Shown: positions 24,074 through 32,934, counted from the stretch's first letter. The stretch is DNA of 64,000 bases from Hungatella effluvii (GCF_003201875.1 NZ_QJKD01000021.1:1-64000); one strand, 5' to 3'. The notes: generated from the letters alone by a model not told the origin. Numbers and translations: made by a program.

Positions 24074-25100
24074 ATGGTTTGAAAAGACGGACGAAAAACG
24101 GCCGGGTGTCATCAGCAGCCGCATTCGTCTGGTGCGAAACTGGGAAGAGTATAAGTTCCCTGCCATGCTGGGGACACAGGAGAGCGAGGAGATGGTCCGC
24201 AGGCTGGAATTCGGGCTGAAGGATCTCTCGGAGGTGGAAGGCAGGAAATACGAATACGCCATGCTGGAGGAGCTGGAGGAACTGGACCGGGCGGCGCTGC
24301 GGGAGCGGAGAATCATAAACCGTGCCGCGGTGGAGAAAAAAGCCCCGGCGGGTATCATACTGTCTGAGGACGAGGATACCAGCATCCTGCTAAACGGCGA
24401 CGATCATATCCGGCTTCAGCTTCTCTCTTCCGGGCTTCATCTGGAGGAATTATGGGAGCGGGCCGATGCCCTGGATGATTACATCAACGAACGCTTTCCC
24501 TATGCGTTTGACGACCGGTATGGCTACCTGACATCTTTTCCGACGAATGTGGGAACCGGGATGAGGGCCTCGGTGGTGGTGCATCTGCCAATGCTGTCCT
24601 CGGGGCGGAAGTTTCCGGCTTTGATAGCCGACATGAGTCGGTTTGGGACGGCAGTCCGCGGCGTGTACGGCGAAGGGGAGGAGAATTTTGGCTCCCTCTA
24701 TGAGATATCGAACCAGAAGACGCTGGGACAGAGTGAAAAGGAGATCGCCGATGTGGTGACGAAGGCGGCCATCCAGCTGACCAACCAGGAGATGACCGTC
24801 AGAAAGATGTCCCTCCAGCGGCGGCGCCTGGAACGGGAGGACGAGGTATATAAATCTTACGGTGTGTTAAAATATGCCAGGAGGCTTACGGCCAGAGACG
24901 GTATGATATTTTTGTCTCAGGTCATGGCCGGAGCGGCGGACGGGCTGCTTGTGATGAAGGAGCCGTGCTCCATCTACCGTCTCATGCTCGGCCTGCAGCC
25001 TGCGAATTTACAGAAGATATCCGACAGGCCGTTAAGCAAGGAAGAACTGGATATTGCGAGGGCGGAATTTATCCGTGGAGAATTGCCGGATTTAGAATAG
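24066..25100 (+). CDS. mcsB: McsB: protein arginine kinase
   Basis: The 344-residue protein is a phosphagen-kinase-fold enzyme that phosphorylates protein arginines for ClpC-ClpP degradation. Seen motifs: SSRIRLVRNWEEYKFP near the start, PTNVGTGMRASVVVHLP in the guanidino-kinase core, RGVYGEGEENFGSLYEISNQ and TLGQSEKEI. The core segment reads TSFPTNVGTG; relatives that I remember have Cys in place of this Phe. The ATG at 24066 is chosen because AAGGA lies about 10 nt upstream, while the ATG at 24057 sits directly on that site. It overlaps mcsA by 8 bp and is followed by clpC after 14 bp. Confidence 0.92.
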   Translation: MLRWFEKTDEKRPGVISSRIRLVRNWEEYKFPAMLGTQESEEMVRRLEFGLKDLSEVEGRKYEYAMLEELEELDRAALRERRIINRAAVEKKAPAGIILSEDEDTSILLNGDDHIRLQLLSSGLHLEELWERADALDDYINERFPYAFDDRYGYLTSFPTNVGTGMRASVVVHLPMLSSGRKFPALIADMSRFGTAVRGVYGEGEENFGSLYEISNQKTLGQSEKEIADVVTKAAIQLTNQEMTVRKMSLQRRRLEREDEVYKSYGVLKYARRLTARDGMIFLSQVMAGAADGLLVMKEPCSIYRLMLGLQPANLQKISDRPLSKEELDIARAEFIRGELPDLE

Positions 25101-25114
25101 GAGGAAAGACTGAT

Positions 25115-27565
25115 ATGATAGACAGATTTACAGCAAAGGCCAGAGAGTCAATTAATCTGGCCGTCCAGGCGGCGGAGGAGCTGGGCCACAGCTACGTGGG
25201 AACCGAGCATCTGCTGATTGGACTATTGGAGGAAGGCGGCGGTGTGGCCGCCAGGGTGCTTTCCGAGAACGGTGTTAAGAAAGAGAAGGTGATCAGCCTT
25301 GTGAGCCAGCTCATCTCTCCGGACCAGACGGTCCGTATGGAGGAGAGCGGTTATACACCCAGCGCCAGAAGAGTGCTGGAGAACAGCTACAAAGAGGCGG
25401 TGCGTTTTAAGGCCAGACTGATCGGTACCGAGCATCTGCTGATTTCCATTATCCGGGACAACGACTGCGTGGCTTCCAGGCTGCTCAACACCATCGGCAT
25501 CAGCATCCAGAAGCTCTATATTGACGTTCTGGCGGCCATGGGAGAGGACGCTCCGGCCAACAAGGAGGAGCTGTTAAAGGGAGCCAAGGCAAAAGGCAGT
25601 ACGCCCACACTGGACAGCTACAGCCGTGATCTGACGGAGCTTGCCAGGGCAGGAAAGCTGGATCCGGTGATCGGACGCGAGACGGAGATCAAGCGTCTGA
25701 TTCAGATCTTAAGCCGTAGGACGAAGAACAACCCGTGTCTGATCGGTGAGCCGGGAGTCGGTAAGACGGCTGTGGTGGAAGGCCTCGCCCAGATGATTAT
25801 CGAGGGAAATGTGCCGGAAACCATTGCGGAGAAACGCGTTCTGACGCTGGACTTATCCGGTATGGTGGCCGGATCCAAGTACCGTGGTGAGTTCGAGGAG
25901 CGAATCAAGAAGGTGATCGCGGAGGTGATGGAGGATGGAGAAGTCCTTCTGTTCATCGATGAGATCCACACGATCATCGGCGCGGGAGGCGCGGAGGGCG
26001 CCATTGACGCCTCCAATATCTTAAAGCCCTCCCTGGCCAGAGGCGAGCTTCAGCTTATAGGCGCCACTACCATCGAGGAGTACCGCAAGTATATTGAAAA
26101 GGATTCCGCCCTGGAACGCCGTTTCCAGCCGGTTACCGTGGAGGAACCGTCGGAGGAGGAGGCCATAGCTATCTTAAAGGGCTTAAGAGGCCGGTATGAG
26201 GCACACCACCATGTGACAATCACTGATGCGGCGCTTACGGCCGCGGTGAAGCTTTCCGCCAGATATATCAACGACCGGTTTATGCCGGATAAGGCCATTG
26301 ACGTAATCGATGAGGCAGCTTCCAAGGTACGCCTGACCGCGTTTGTGGAGCCGCCCGAGATCAAGGAGCTGGAGAAAGAGATCGAGAAGCTGGAGGATCA
26401 GAAGGAAGCCGCTATCCGGGACGAAGCGTATGAGAAGGCGGGCGCCATTAAGAAGAAACAGGAAAAGAAGAAAGAGAAGATCGATAAAATTCGTGAGAAA
26501 TGGCAGAAGGATAAAGACACCAAGAAGCAGGTGGTCGATGAGGAAGAGATCGCCGATGTCGTCTCCAGCTGGACCAAGATTCCCGTAAGAAAACTGGAGG
26601 AAGGGGAGAGCCAGAGACTGAAAAACTTAGAATCCATTCTCCACGAGCGTGTGATCGGCCAGGAGGAGGCGGTTACAGCCGTTGCAAAGGCGATCCGCCG
26701 CGGCAGGGTAGGGCTGAAGGACCCGAAACGTCCAATTGGCTCATTCCTGTTCTTAGGGCCTACCGGTGTCGGAAAGACAGAGCTGTCCAAGGCGCTGGCG
26801 GAGGCCATGTTCGGCACTGAGAACGCGCTGATCCGCGTCGATATGTCGGAGTACATGGAGAAGCACAGCGTCTCCAAGATGATCGGTTCCCCGCCAGGCT
26901 ATGTGGGCTACGACGAGGGCGGCCAGCTCAGCGAAAAGGTGCGGAGAAATCCGTATTCCGTCATTCTTTTCGATGAGATTGAAAAGGCGCATCCGGATGT
27001 ATTCAACATCCTCCTGCAGGTTCTCGACGACGGCCATATTACGGACGCGCAGGGACGCAAGATCGATTTTAAGAACACGGTTATTATCATGACATCGAAT
27101 GCGGGCGCGGAGAGCATCATTTCCCCGAAGCGTCTGGGCTTTGGAGCGGTCGCCGATGAGAAGGCGGATTACAAGGTGATGAAGGACCGTGTGATGGAGG
27201 AAGTAAAGCATTTATTCAAGCCGGAGTTTATCAACCGTATCGATGAGATCATTGTCTTCCATCCGCTTAACAAGGGCCATATGAAGGACATTGTCACCAT
27301 TATGCTGAAGGAAATCATGAAGCGGACGAAGGAGCAGATGAACATCACACTCTCCGTGGATGAAGCTGCAAAAGAGTTCCTGATTAACAAGGGATATGAT
27401 GAAAAATACGGCGCAAGGCCGTTAAGACGTACCATTCAGAGCAGTCTTGAGGATAGGCTGGCAGAGGAAATTCTGGATGGAGCGGTGAAAGAAGGGGACG
27501 AAGTTCTGGTGAGCCAGGGAGAATCGGAGTTAAAATTTTCTGTTCCCGAGCTCATAAAGAACTAG
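25115..27565 (+). CDS. clpC: ClpC: AAA+ unfoldase
   Basis: The 816-residue protein has two Clp_N repeats (residues about 5-140), a first AAA module with Walker A GEPGVGKT (211-218) and DEIHTIIGAGGAEG, a middle domain with a UVR-like motif (EAAIRDEAYEKAGAIKKKQE), a second AAA module with GPTGVGKTELSKA and the ClpB-D2 small domain. It unfolds substrates for ClpP. Length is normal for ClpC. The ATG at 25115 follows AGGAGGAAAGACTGAT; upstream in-frame codons overlap mcsB. It closes the mcsA-mcsB-clpC operon. Confidence 0.96.
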   Translation: MIDRFTAKARESINLAVQAAEELGHSYVGTEHLLIGLLEEGGGVAARVLSENGVKKEKVISLVSQLISPDQTVRMEESGYTPSARRVLENSYKEAVRFKARLIGTEHLLISIIRDNDCVASRLLNTIGISIQKLYIDVLAAMGEDAPANKEELLKGAKAKGSTPTLDSYSRDLTELARAGKLDPVIGRETEIKRLIQILSRRTKNNPCLIGEPGVGKTAVVEGLAQMIIEGNVPETIAEKRVLTLDLSGMVAGSKYRGEFEERIKKVIAEVMEDGEVLLFIDEIHTIIGAGGAEGAIDASNILKPSLARGELQLIGATTIEEYRKYIEKDSALERRFQPVTVEEPSEEEAIAILKGLRGRYEAHHHVTITDAALTAAVKLSARYINDRFMPDKAIDVIDEAASKVRLTAFVEPPEIKELEKEIEKLEDQKEAAIRDEAYEKAGAIKKKQEKKKEKIDKIREKWQKDKDTKKQVVDEEEIADVVSSWTKIPVRKLEEGESQRLKNLESILHERVIGQEEAVTAVAKAIRRGRVGLKDPKRPIGSFLFLGPTGVGKTELSKALAEAMFGTENALIRVDMSEYMEKHSVSKMIGSPPGYVGYDEGGQLSEKVRRNPYSVILFDEIEKAHPDVFNILLQVLDDGHITDAQGRKIDFKNTVIIMTSNAGAESIISPKRLGFGAVADEKADYKVMKDRVMEEVKHLFKPEFINRIDEIIVFHPLNKGHMKDIVTIMLKEIMKRTKEQMNITLSVDEAAKEFLINKGYDEKYGARPLRRTIQSSLEDRLAEEILDGAVKEGDEVLVSQGESELKFSVPELIKN

Positions 27566-27664
27566 CCATTTGATTTGATTTCGTGTATAATGATGACAAG
27601 CGAAATCATAAAAGAGCGCTTCGCAAAAAGGATAAGTAAACAAGAATACTAGGAGGGCGTACAG

Positions 27665-28078
27665 ATGCCGGTAATTGAAGAATTAATCCGCACAGAGCAG
27701 GATGGAACAATCAGTTTTGGTAATTACAAGTTAAGCACAAAGTCAAAATTACAGGATTTTGAGCACGATGGTGATTTATATAAAGTAAAGACGTTTTATG
27801 AGATTACGAAACTGGAGCGCAACGGCATGTTCGTCTATGAGTCTGTGCCGGGAACCGCTGTGGAACATTTTACCGTTTCAAACAACGGCGTGGAGTTTTC
27901 CGTAGAAGGAGACAAGGACGCACAGCTGACCATTCAGCTGGAGGATGATACCGAATATGAGGTATTCGTGGACGACGCGGCAGTGGGAAGCATGATGACC
28001 AACATGAGCGGTAAGCTGTCTGTCAGTGTGGAACTGAACGAAGAAGAACCTGTGTCTGTTAAAGTCGTAAGAAGATAA
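27665..28078 (+). CDS. Conserved 137-residue protein, function unknown
   Basis: The product is acidic, rich in beta-strand-like segments (TISFGNYKLSTKSKLQDFEH, DLYKVKTFYEITKLERNGMF) and has no signal peptide. I recognise it as a family common in Lachnospiraceae that is sometimes labelled endosialidase, but nothing in the sequence supports glycosidase activity: it is too short and has no catalytic motif. The ATG at 27665 follows AGGAGGGCGTACAG. A TATAAT at 27586 may be its -10. A good terminator follows directly, so it is monocistronic. Confidence 0.75.
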   Translation: MPVIEELIRTEQDGTISFGNYKLSTKSKLQDFEHDGDLYKVKTFYEITKLERNGMFVYESVPGTAVEHFTVSNNGVEFSVEGDKDAQLTIQLEDDTEYEVFVDDAAVGSMMTNMSGKLSVSVELNEEEPVSVKVVRR

Positions 28079-28092
28079 AATCAGAATGGCAG

Positions 28093-28124
28093 AAAGAGGC
28101 TGGCGGTTTACCAGCCTCTTTTTT
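28093..28124 (+). terminator. Rho-independent terminator
   Basis: AAAGAGGCTGG (28093-28103) pairs with CCAGCCTCTTT (28111-28121), followed by TTTTTT. Confidence 0.88.
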
Positions 28125-28292
28125 ATGAGCACTCTTGGAAACTCCCCTGCGCTCATCTTTGTGGCTGATTTTCCGCCAGATGCACACAAATTTATTCAAC
28201 GTACACGCCGTGTACGCCTCGTAAATTTGAGTACATCTGACGAAAAATCATCTCACAAATCTGAGCACAGGGAGTTTCCGAGAGTACTCGTA
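28124..28292. repeat. 169-bp nested palindromic element upstream of radA
   Basis: The left arm from 28124 and the right arm ending at 28292 are inverted copies of about 70 bp with roughly 80 percent matching and two single-base offsets. The centre holds a perfect palindrome GTACACG-C-CGTGTAC (28201-28215). No flanking direct repeat was found. The arms share the motif AAACTC-C-CTG-GCTCAGA with the core of the 23179-23468 element. No gene lies inside. Confidence 0.75.
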
Positions 28293-28305
28293 GGAAAGGA
28301 GCAGC

Positions 28306-29709
28306 ATGGCAAAAGCGAAAGCGACATCATTTTTCTGCAAAGAATGCGGATACGAATCGCCGAAATGGCTGGGACAGTGTCCCGGATGCAGGCAGTGGAA
28401 TACTTTTGTGGAAGAGCTGACAGCGAAGAAGGAACCGGCGGCGAAGAGAGGTCTTGGAGCTTCCTATGGGAATGGCCAGGGAGGCGCAGGGGAAGGCGGC
28501 TTGTCAAAGATCAAGCCTTCCTACCTATCGGAGATATCGCTGGATGAACAGGACCGCATGCAGACCGGATATGAGGAACTGGACCGGGTTCTGGGCGGCG
28601 GTGTGGTGAGGGGATCCCTCGTACTGGTGGGCGGAGACCCGGGAATCGGCAAGTCTACTCTGCTCCTGCAGGTGTGCAGGAATCTGGCCGCGTCGGGACA
28701 GAAGGTGCTCTATATTTCGGGCGAGGAATCGTTAAAGCAGATCAAGCTGAGGGCCAACCGGATCGGAACTGTGACAGGGGAACTGAAATTTCTCTGTGAG
28801 ACGAATCTCGATACGATCGAGGGTGCCATCTCCGGGGAGAAGCCGGATGTGGTGATCATTGACTCCATTCAAACCATGTTTCGGGAAGAGGTGACCTCGG
28901 CTCCCGGCAGCGTGGGACAGGTGCGGGAATCCACGAATCTCCTGCTCCAGATCGCAAAGGGAGTGGGAATCGCCATTTTCATCGTAGGTCATGTGACGAA
29001 GGAAGGCGTGGTGGCCGGCCCGAGAGTCTTGGAACACATGGTGGACACGGTGCTTTATTTCGAGGGGGACAGAAGCGCCTCCTACCGGATTATCCGCGGT
29101 GTGAAGAACCGTTTCGGCTCTACCAACGAGATCGGTGTCTTTGAAATGAGGGAAAGCGGGCTGGAAGAGGTGAAGAACCCGTCGGAATACATGCTGAGCG
29201 GCCGGCCGGAGGACGCGTCAGGCGCCGTGGTGGCCTGTTCCTTAGAGGGGACGAGGCCAGTGCTTTTAGAGGTGCAGGCGCTAATAACGCCTACGCTGTT
29301 CGGTATGCCCAGGAGAACGGCTGCGGGCACAGATTATAACCGGGTAAACGTGCTGATGGCGGTGCTGGAGAAGCGGTGCCACTATGAGCTTTCCCGGTAT
29401 GACGCCTACGTGAACATTGCGGGCGGCCTGCGGATGAATGAGCCGGCCCTGGATCTGGCCATCGTCATGGCCGTGATCTCCAGCTTAAAGGACAAGCCTG
29501 TGAACCCGAGAACGATTATCTTCGGTGAAGTCGGCCTGGCCGGCGAGGTGCGCGCCGTTCCCATGGCGGAACAGCGGGTGAATGAGGCGAAGAAGCTGGG
29601 ATTCGAGACGTGTATACTCCCGAAGACCTCACTGGACAAGATGAGGAAGATGGAGGGAATCCGCATGGTCGGAGTGGAAAATATCCGGGAGGCGATTTCA
29701 CTGCTGTAA
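28306..29709 (+). CDS. radA: RadA: DNA repair/recombination ATPase
   Basis: The 467-residue protein has an N-terminal zinc finger (Cys11, Cys14, Cys25, Cys28), a RecA-like ATPase core with Walker A GDPGIGKS (110-117), the RadA-specific KNRFG motif (in GVKNRFGSTNEIG) and a C-terminal Lon-protease-like domain without protease residues. It promotes branch migration in recombination. GAAAGGAGCAGC precedes the ATG at 28306. Its upstream region is filled by a long palindromic element, and its own promoter was not identified. Confidence 0.95.
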   Translation: MAKAKATSFFCKECGYESPKWLGQCPGCRQWNTFVEELTAKKEPAAKRGLGASYGNGQGGAGEGGLSKIKPSYLSEISLDEQDRMQTGYEELDRVLGGGVVRGSLVLVGGDPGIGKSTLLLQVCRNLAASGQKVLYISGEESLKQIKLRANRIGTVTGELKFLCETNLDTIEGAISGEKPDVVIIDSIQTMFREEVTSAPGSVGQVRESTNLLLQIAKGVGIAIFIVGHVTKEGVVAGPRVLEHMVDTVLYFEGDRSASYRIIRGVKNRFGSTNEIGVFEMRESGLEEVKNPSEYMLSGRPEDASGAVVACSLEGTRPVLLEVQALITPTLFGMPRRTAAGTDYNRVNVLMAVLEKRCHYELSRYDAYVNIAGGLRMNEPALDLAIVMAVISSLKDKPVNPRTIIFGEVGLAGEVRAVPMAEQRVNEAKKLGFETCILPKTSLDKMRKMEGIRMVGVENIREAISLL

Positions 29710-29710
29710 G

Positions 29711-29776
29711 GGTGATAAATAGAGTGGGTGCTGCCATTGCGGTAAAACCTGTAATGGAAGTGCATCAGTAATCACC
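29711..29776 (+). other. Structured intercistronic segment
   Basis: GGTGAT (29711-29716) pairs with ATCACC (29771-29776), and inside it CCATT (29734-29738) with AATGG (29753-29757) and GGT with ACC around an AAA loop. There is no U-tract, so it is not an ordinary terminator. Confidence 0.4.
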
Positions 29777-29803
29777 ATAATAATGAAAGAAAGGAAAGCT
29801 GGT

Positions 29804-30280
29804 ATGAGAGTCGGAATTCTGTCAGATACCCATGGCCTCTTGCGGCTTCAGGTAAAAGACGTATTAAAGACGTGCGATGTAATTTTACATGGCGGCGATA
29901 TAAACAGAGAAACTATTATAAAAGAACTGGAAGCCTTTGCGCCTCTTTATGTTGTGCGCGGCAATAACGATAAGGAGTGGGCGGAGGGGCTGCCGGAGGA
30001 ATTGAGCTTCTCTCTGGAGGGCGTGTCATTTTATATGGTTCACAATAAAAAAGGGGCTTCCCACGAAAGTGTATCCGGCGCCGATGTGGTTGTGTATGGC
30101 CATTCCCACCGCTACGACGAACGGGTCATCGACGGCACGCTCTGGCTGAATCCGGGAAGCTGTGGTCCGAGACGGTTTCACCAGCCCATCACCATGGCGG
30201 TAATGATCATCGAAGGCAGAGCATACCAGGTGGAAAAGCTGGTATTTGCCCATGAGGAAGCGGGAGGAGCAGGTATATGA
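29804..30280 (+). CDS. YfcE-type metallophosphoesterase
   Basis: The 158-residue protein has all calcineurin-like metal-binding blocks: SDTHG (residues 7-11), HGGDI, RGNND and VYGHSHR. The YfcE/MJ0936 subgroup hydrolyses phosphodiesters in vitro; the biological substrate is not known. The ATG at 29804 is chosen because AAAGGAAAG lies at proper spacing before it; an ATG at 29783 has no ribosome binding site. It overlaps the next gene by 4 bp (ATGA), indicating translational coupling. Confidence 0.9.
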   Translation: MRVGILSDTHGLLRLQVKDVLKTCDVILHGGDINRETIIKELEAFAPLYVVRGNNDKEWAEGLPEELSFSLEGVSFYMVHNKKGASHESVSGADVVVYGHSHRYDERVIDGTLWLNPGSCGPRRFHQPITMAVMIIEGRAYQVEKLVFAHEEAGGAGI

Positions 30281-30849
30281 GTGAGCGGCCCAGGCTGAAC
30301 AGAACCCTGGATGGGAAGACCTTTAGAAGCTACTATTATCTGAAGGAAGAACTGACGGCATTTTGCCGGGAAAACGGGCTGCCTGTCTCCGGCGGCAAGA
30401 TCGAGATTACGGAGAGAATCGCCTGTTTCCTCGATACGGGAGATGTGCTCCCGGTTTCTGCAAAGACGAAGAGCAGGCCGGAGGTGGGAGCGATCAGCGA
30501 GGATAAAAAGATCGAACCTGATTTCGTGTGCAGTGAAAAGCACAGGGCCTTTTTCCGAAAAGCCATCGGCAGTGGATTTTCCTTTAACGTGTCCTTTCAG
30601 AAATGGCTGAAAAGCAACACCGGTAAAACCTACAGAGAGGCTATAGATGCTTACGGCCAGATTATGGAGGAAAAGAAGAAAGGAAAGACAACGATCGACC
30701 GGCAGTTCGAGTACAATACGTATATCCGGGATTTCTTCGCGGACAATGAAGGACGCACCCTGGATGAGGCGATTCGGTGCTGGCATTATAAAAAAGGGAT
30801 TCAGGGGCATAACTGTTATGAGAAATCAGATTTATCAGCCCTTTCATAA
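30277..30849 (+). CDS. SAP-like / DUF6434-type protein
   Basis: The 190-residue protein has an N-terminal SAP-like helix pair (YYYLKEELTAFCRENGLPVS GGK) and a C-terminal region with SFNVSFQKWLKSNTGKTYRE and EYNTYIRDFF that I associate with DUF6434. SAP motifs bind DNA, so nucleic-acid binding is plausible, but the role is unknown. It is translationally coupled to the phosphoesterase gene (ATGA overlap) and followed by a GNAT gene after 15 bp, probably one transcript. Confidence 0.75.
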   Translation: MSERPRLNRTLDGKTFRSYYYLKEELTAFCRENGLPVSGGKIEITERIACFLDTGDVLPVSAKTKSRPEVGAISEDKKIEPDFVCSEKHRAFFRKAIGSGFSFNVSFQKWLKSNTGKTYREAIDAYGQIMEEKKKGKTTIDRQFEYNTYIRDFFADNEGRTLDEAIRCWHYKKGIQGHNCYEKSDLSALS

Positions 30850-30864
30850 GGGGCAGGAGGAGCC

Positions 30865-31305
30865 ATGCAGATAAGGAAAATGAGAATAGAGGATTATGAA
30901 AACGTCCGCAGGCTGTGGATGAGCACTCCCGGAATGGGGTTGAACGATGTGGACGATTCCGAGGCGGGGATCGGCAGATTTCTGATGCGCAATCCCAATA
31001 CGTGCTTTATCGCTGTCAACGGCGATGAGGTAGCCGGTGTCATCCTAAGCGGACACGACGGACGCAGAGGCTATGTCTATCATACCGCGGTGGCGGCTAA
31101 GGAACGGAATCGGGGAATAGGAAGCGCTCTGGTGCAAAAAGCGATGGACGCTCTGGAAAACGAGGGGATCAGCAAGGTAGCTCTGGTGGTATTTGACCGG
31201 AATGAAACCGGGAACAAATTCTGGGAAAAACGCGGATTTACGGTGAGAAACGATCTGGTTTACCGGAACAAAGCCGTGAAAGAAATGGTCAGAATCGATA
31301 CGTGA
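30865..31305 (+). CDS. GNAT-family N-acetyltransferase
   Basis: The 146-residue protein fits the GNAT fold. Motif A reads KERNRGIGSALVQKAMDAL (pyrophosphate-binding RxxGxG/A), with upstream strand YVYHTAVA and downstream NKFWEKRGFTVRNDLV. It should transfer acetyl from acetyl-CoA to an unknown acceptor. GGAGGAGCC precedes the ATG at 30865. It ends the small operon that starts with the metallophosphoesterase. Confidence 0.88.
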   Translation: MQIRKMRIEDYENVRRLWMSTPGMGLNDVDDSEAGIGRFLMRNPNTCFIAVNGDEVAGVILSGHDGRRGYVYHTAVAAKERNRGIGSALVQKAMDALENEGISKVALVVFDRNETGNKFWEKRGFTVRNDLVYRNKAVKEMVRIDT

Positions 31306-31341
31306 CTCGGGAAAGTATGGCCTGTCCGGCATCAATAGAAT

Positions 31342-31399
31342 AAAGCAGTATGGTGGAATCGATGGAAAAGCTGTATTCGATTTCCCATACTGCTTTTTT
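31342..31399 (+). terminator. Terminator after the GNAT gene
   Basis: AAAGCAGTATGG (31342-31353) pairs with CCATACTGCTTT (31385-31396), with an inner GGAATCGA/TCGATTTCC extension and a T run. Confidence 0.85.
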
Positions 31400-31444
31400 G
31401 TTACATAAAAAGATACATCGAGGTAATCAAAAGCCTTCTTCTCT

Positions 31445-32335
31445 CTACCACCTGGCATATGGAAAGTGCTCCTTCATGATGCGGATAAAGCTCTTTAGTA
31501 TCTCGTTTCCCTGAAGCGTCTTATAATACGCCCCGAAGGAGAGCGGCTCCAGCCCGGCTACGGGAATCCGGATGAGCGAGGGATCCGGGGGAATCAGCAG
31601 ATCCGGGAGTACAGAGATGCCATAGCCGGCCTTCACCAGGACCGTCTCGGCTTCACAGGATTCACAGAAGTAGAAGTCGGAAGGGGAACGGCCGCCCATC
31701 AGCTGTCCCTGGAAATGGGCGACAGCTGCCGGCGTCTTGCCCGGATCGTTTAAGACCAGTTTTTCCTTTTCTAAATCCGCCACCGTCACGGTTTCCAGGG
31801 AAGACAGGGGATTGTCCTGGGAGCAGACACAGGAGATGGTGACCTTCCGCAGTTCTTTATAGAATCCGGGTACTTTTCTGGAGTCGGGCTCCTGAAATCC
31901 GATGACCGTATCCACCTCTTCCTCCTCCAGAAGACGGTAGAGCTGCCGGAACGGTACGACGCGAAGCTCCGGATGCACCGCTGGATAAGAGGCGGCCAGC
32001 AGATGGAGAACATCGGCCAGAAGGAACATGTGGGAGTAGCTGTGGCAGCCGATGGAGAACTGCTGTATTTCCTGTTCCAGGGGATTCTCGAACCGTTTTG
32101 TGGCCCGGATGGTCAGGGCGAGTATGTTCCTGGCGTCGTTTAAAAAGAGCGTGCCTTCCTGGGTCAGGTTCACCGTGCGGGTGGTGCGCACGAAGAGCTT
32201 CACATTCAATTCTGTCTCCAGGGAGTGAATTTGATGCGTGACGGCCGGTTGAGTGATGCTTAACTGTTCCGCGGCTCTGGCGAAGCTCAGCGTCTCCGCG
32301 ACAGCCAGGAAGCAGGAAAGTTGAAAGGTATTCAT
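31445..32335 (-). CDS. LysR-family transcriptional regulator
   Basis: The 296-residue protein has the LysR winged helix (MNTFQLSCFLAVAETLSFAR, then QPAVTHQIHSLETELNVKLF) and a type-2 periplasmic-binding-like effector domain. The ATG at 32335 has AGAGGAGGAAAATCC upstream; a longer frame to 32395 lacks a ribosome binding site. It is divergent from the MarR gene. A 17-bp palindrome at 32355-32371 in the shared region is a candidate operator. The effector and targets are unknown. Confidence 0.9.
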   Translation of the reverse strand: MNTFQLSCFLAVAETLSFARAAEQLSITQPAVTHQIHSLETELNVKLFVRTTRTVNLTQEGTLFLNDARNILALTIRATKRFENPLEQEIQQFSIGCHSYSHMFLLADVLHLLAASYPAVHPELRVVPFRQLYRLLEEEEVDTVIGFQEPDSRKVPGFYKELRKVTISCVCSQDNPLSSLETVTVADLEKEKLVLNDPGKTPAAVAHFQGQLMGGRSPSDFYFCESCEAETVLVKAGYGISVLPDLLIPPDPSLIRIPVAGLEPLSFGAYYKTLQGNEILKSFIRIMKEHFPYARW

Positions 32336-32354
32336 GGATTTTCCTCCTCTGATT

Positions 32355-32371
32355 AATAAAAGTATTTTATT
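32355..32371. promoter_or_regulatory. Palindromic candidate operator between LysR and MarR genes
   Basis: AATAAAA-GTA-TTTTATT is a perfect inverted repeat with 7-bp arms, about 20 bp upstream of the LysR start. The form suits a LysR-type site. Confidence 0.45.
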
Positions 32372-32488
32372 GATGATAACATTTTTTGAATTCACTTACA
32401 AGGGAAAATCGAGTAGAATCATTCGTAACCGGTCTGTTAACCATGAAATAGTTAGGGGCCGAATAATCAGAAAGGAGTTAGAAAAGGC

Positions 32489-32932
32489 ATGTATGAGAGT
32501 AATATCATCTGGCTTTTGAAACAGTTGAATATTTCCCTGGACCAGTATGGAAGGGAGGAGATGAAGGATGAGGATATTACTCCGTCACAGGGCTGGGTAC
32601 TGAATTATCTGTTCTCCTGCGGGGAACAAGCCAAGTATGCCACGGATATCCACGCAGAAAGCGGGATTTCCAGGGCCGCAATCTCTTCCATACTTAAGGG
32701 GTTGAAGAAGGGCGGTTATATCGAGATGAGGGCGGTCTCCGGTGACGACCGGAAGAAAGGGATCACCCTGACTGCGAAGGCGTACAGGGCCAGAGAGATG
32801 ATCGAGAGCGTCCTGAAACGACAGATGGAGCGGCTCTGCAGCGGGCTTTCCGGGGAAGAACTGGAGCTCTTTACATACACCTTGAACAGAATGATTTCAA
32901 ACATAAAAACAGATTGTGTAAAGGAGGAATAA
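32489..32932 (+). CDS. MarR-family transcriptional regulator
   Basis: The 147-residue protein has a winged helix with SGISRAAISSILKGLKKGGY and the wing MRAVSGDDRKKGITLTAKA, with flanking dimerisation helices. It sits 2 bp before a pair of ABC exporter genes, which suggests that it is their repressor, with the ligand perhaps an exported compound. AAAGGAG lies about 11 nt before the ATG at 32489. Confidence 0.9.
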   Translation: MYESNIIWLLKQLNISLDQYGREEMKDEDITPSQGWVLNYLFSCGEQAKYATDIHAESGISRAAISSILKGLKKGGYIEMRAVSGDDRKKGITLTAKAYRAREMIESVLKRQMERLCSGLSGEELELFTYTLNRMISNIKTDCVKEE

Positions 32933-32934
32933 TT

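Noticed and set aside
27665..28078. Label of endosialidase for the 137-residue protein
   Set aside because: The protein is far too short for a sialidase and shows no Asp-box or catalytic motif; the name appears to be carried over in databases without evidence visible here.
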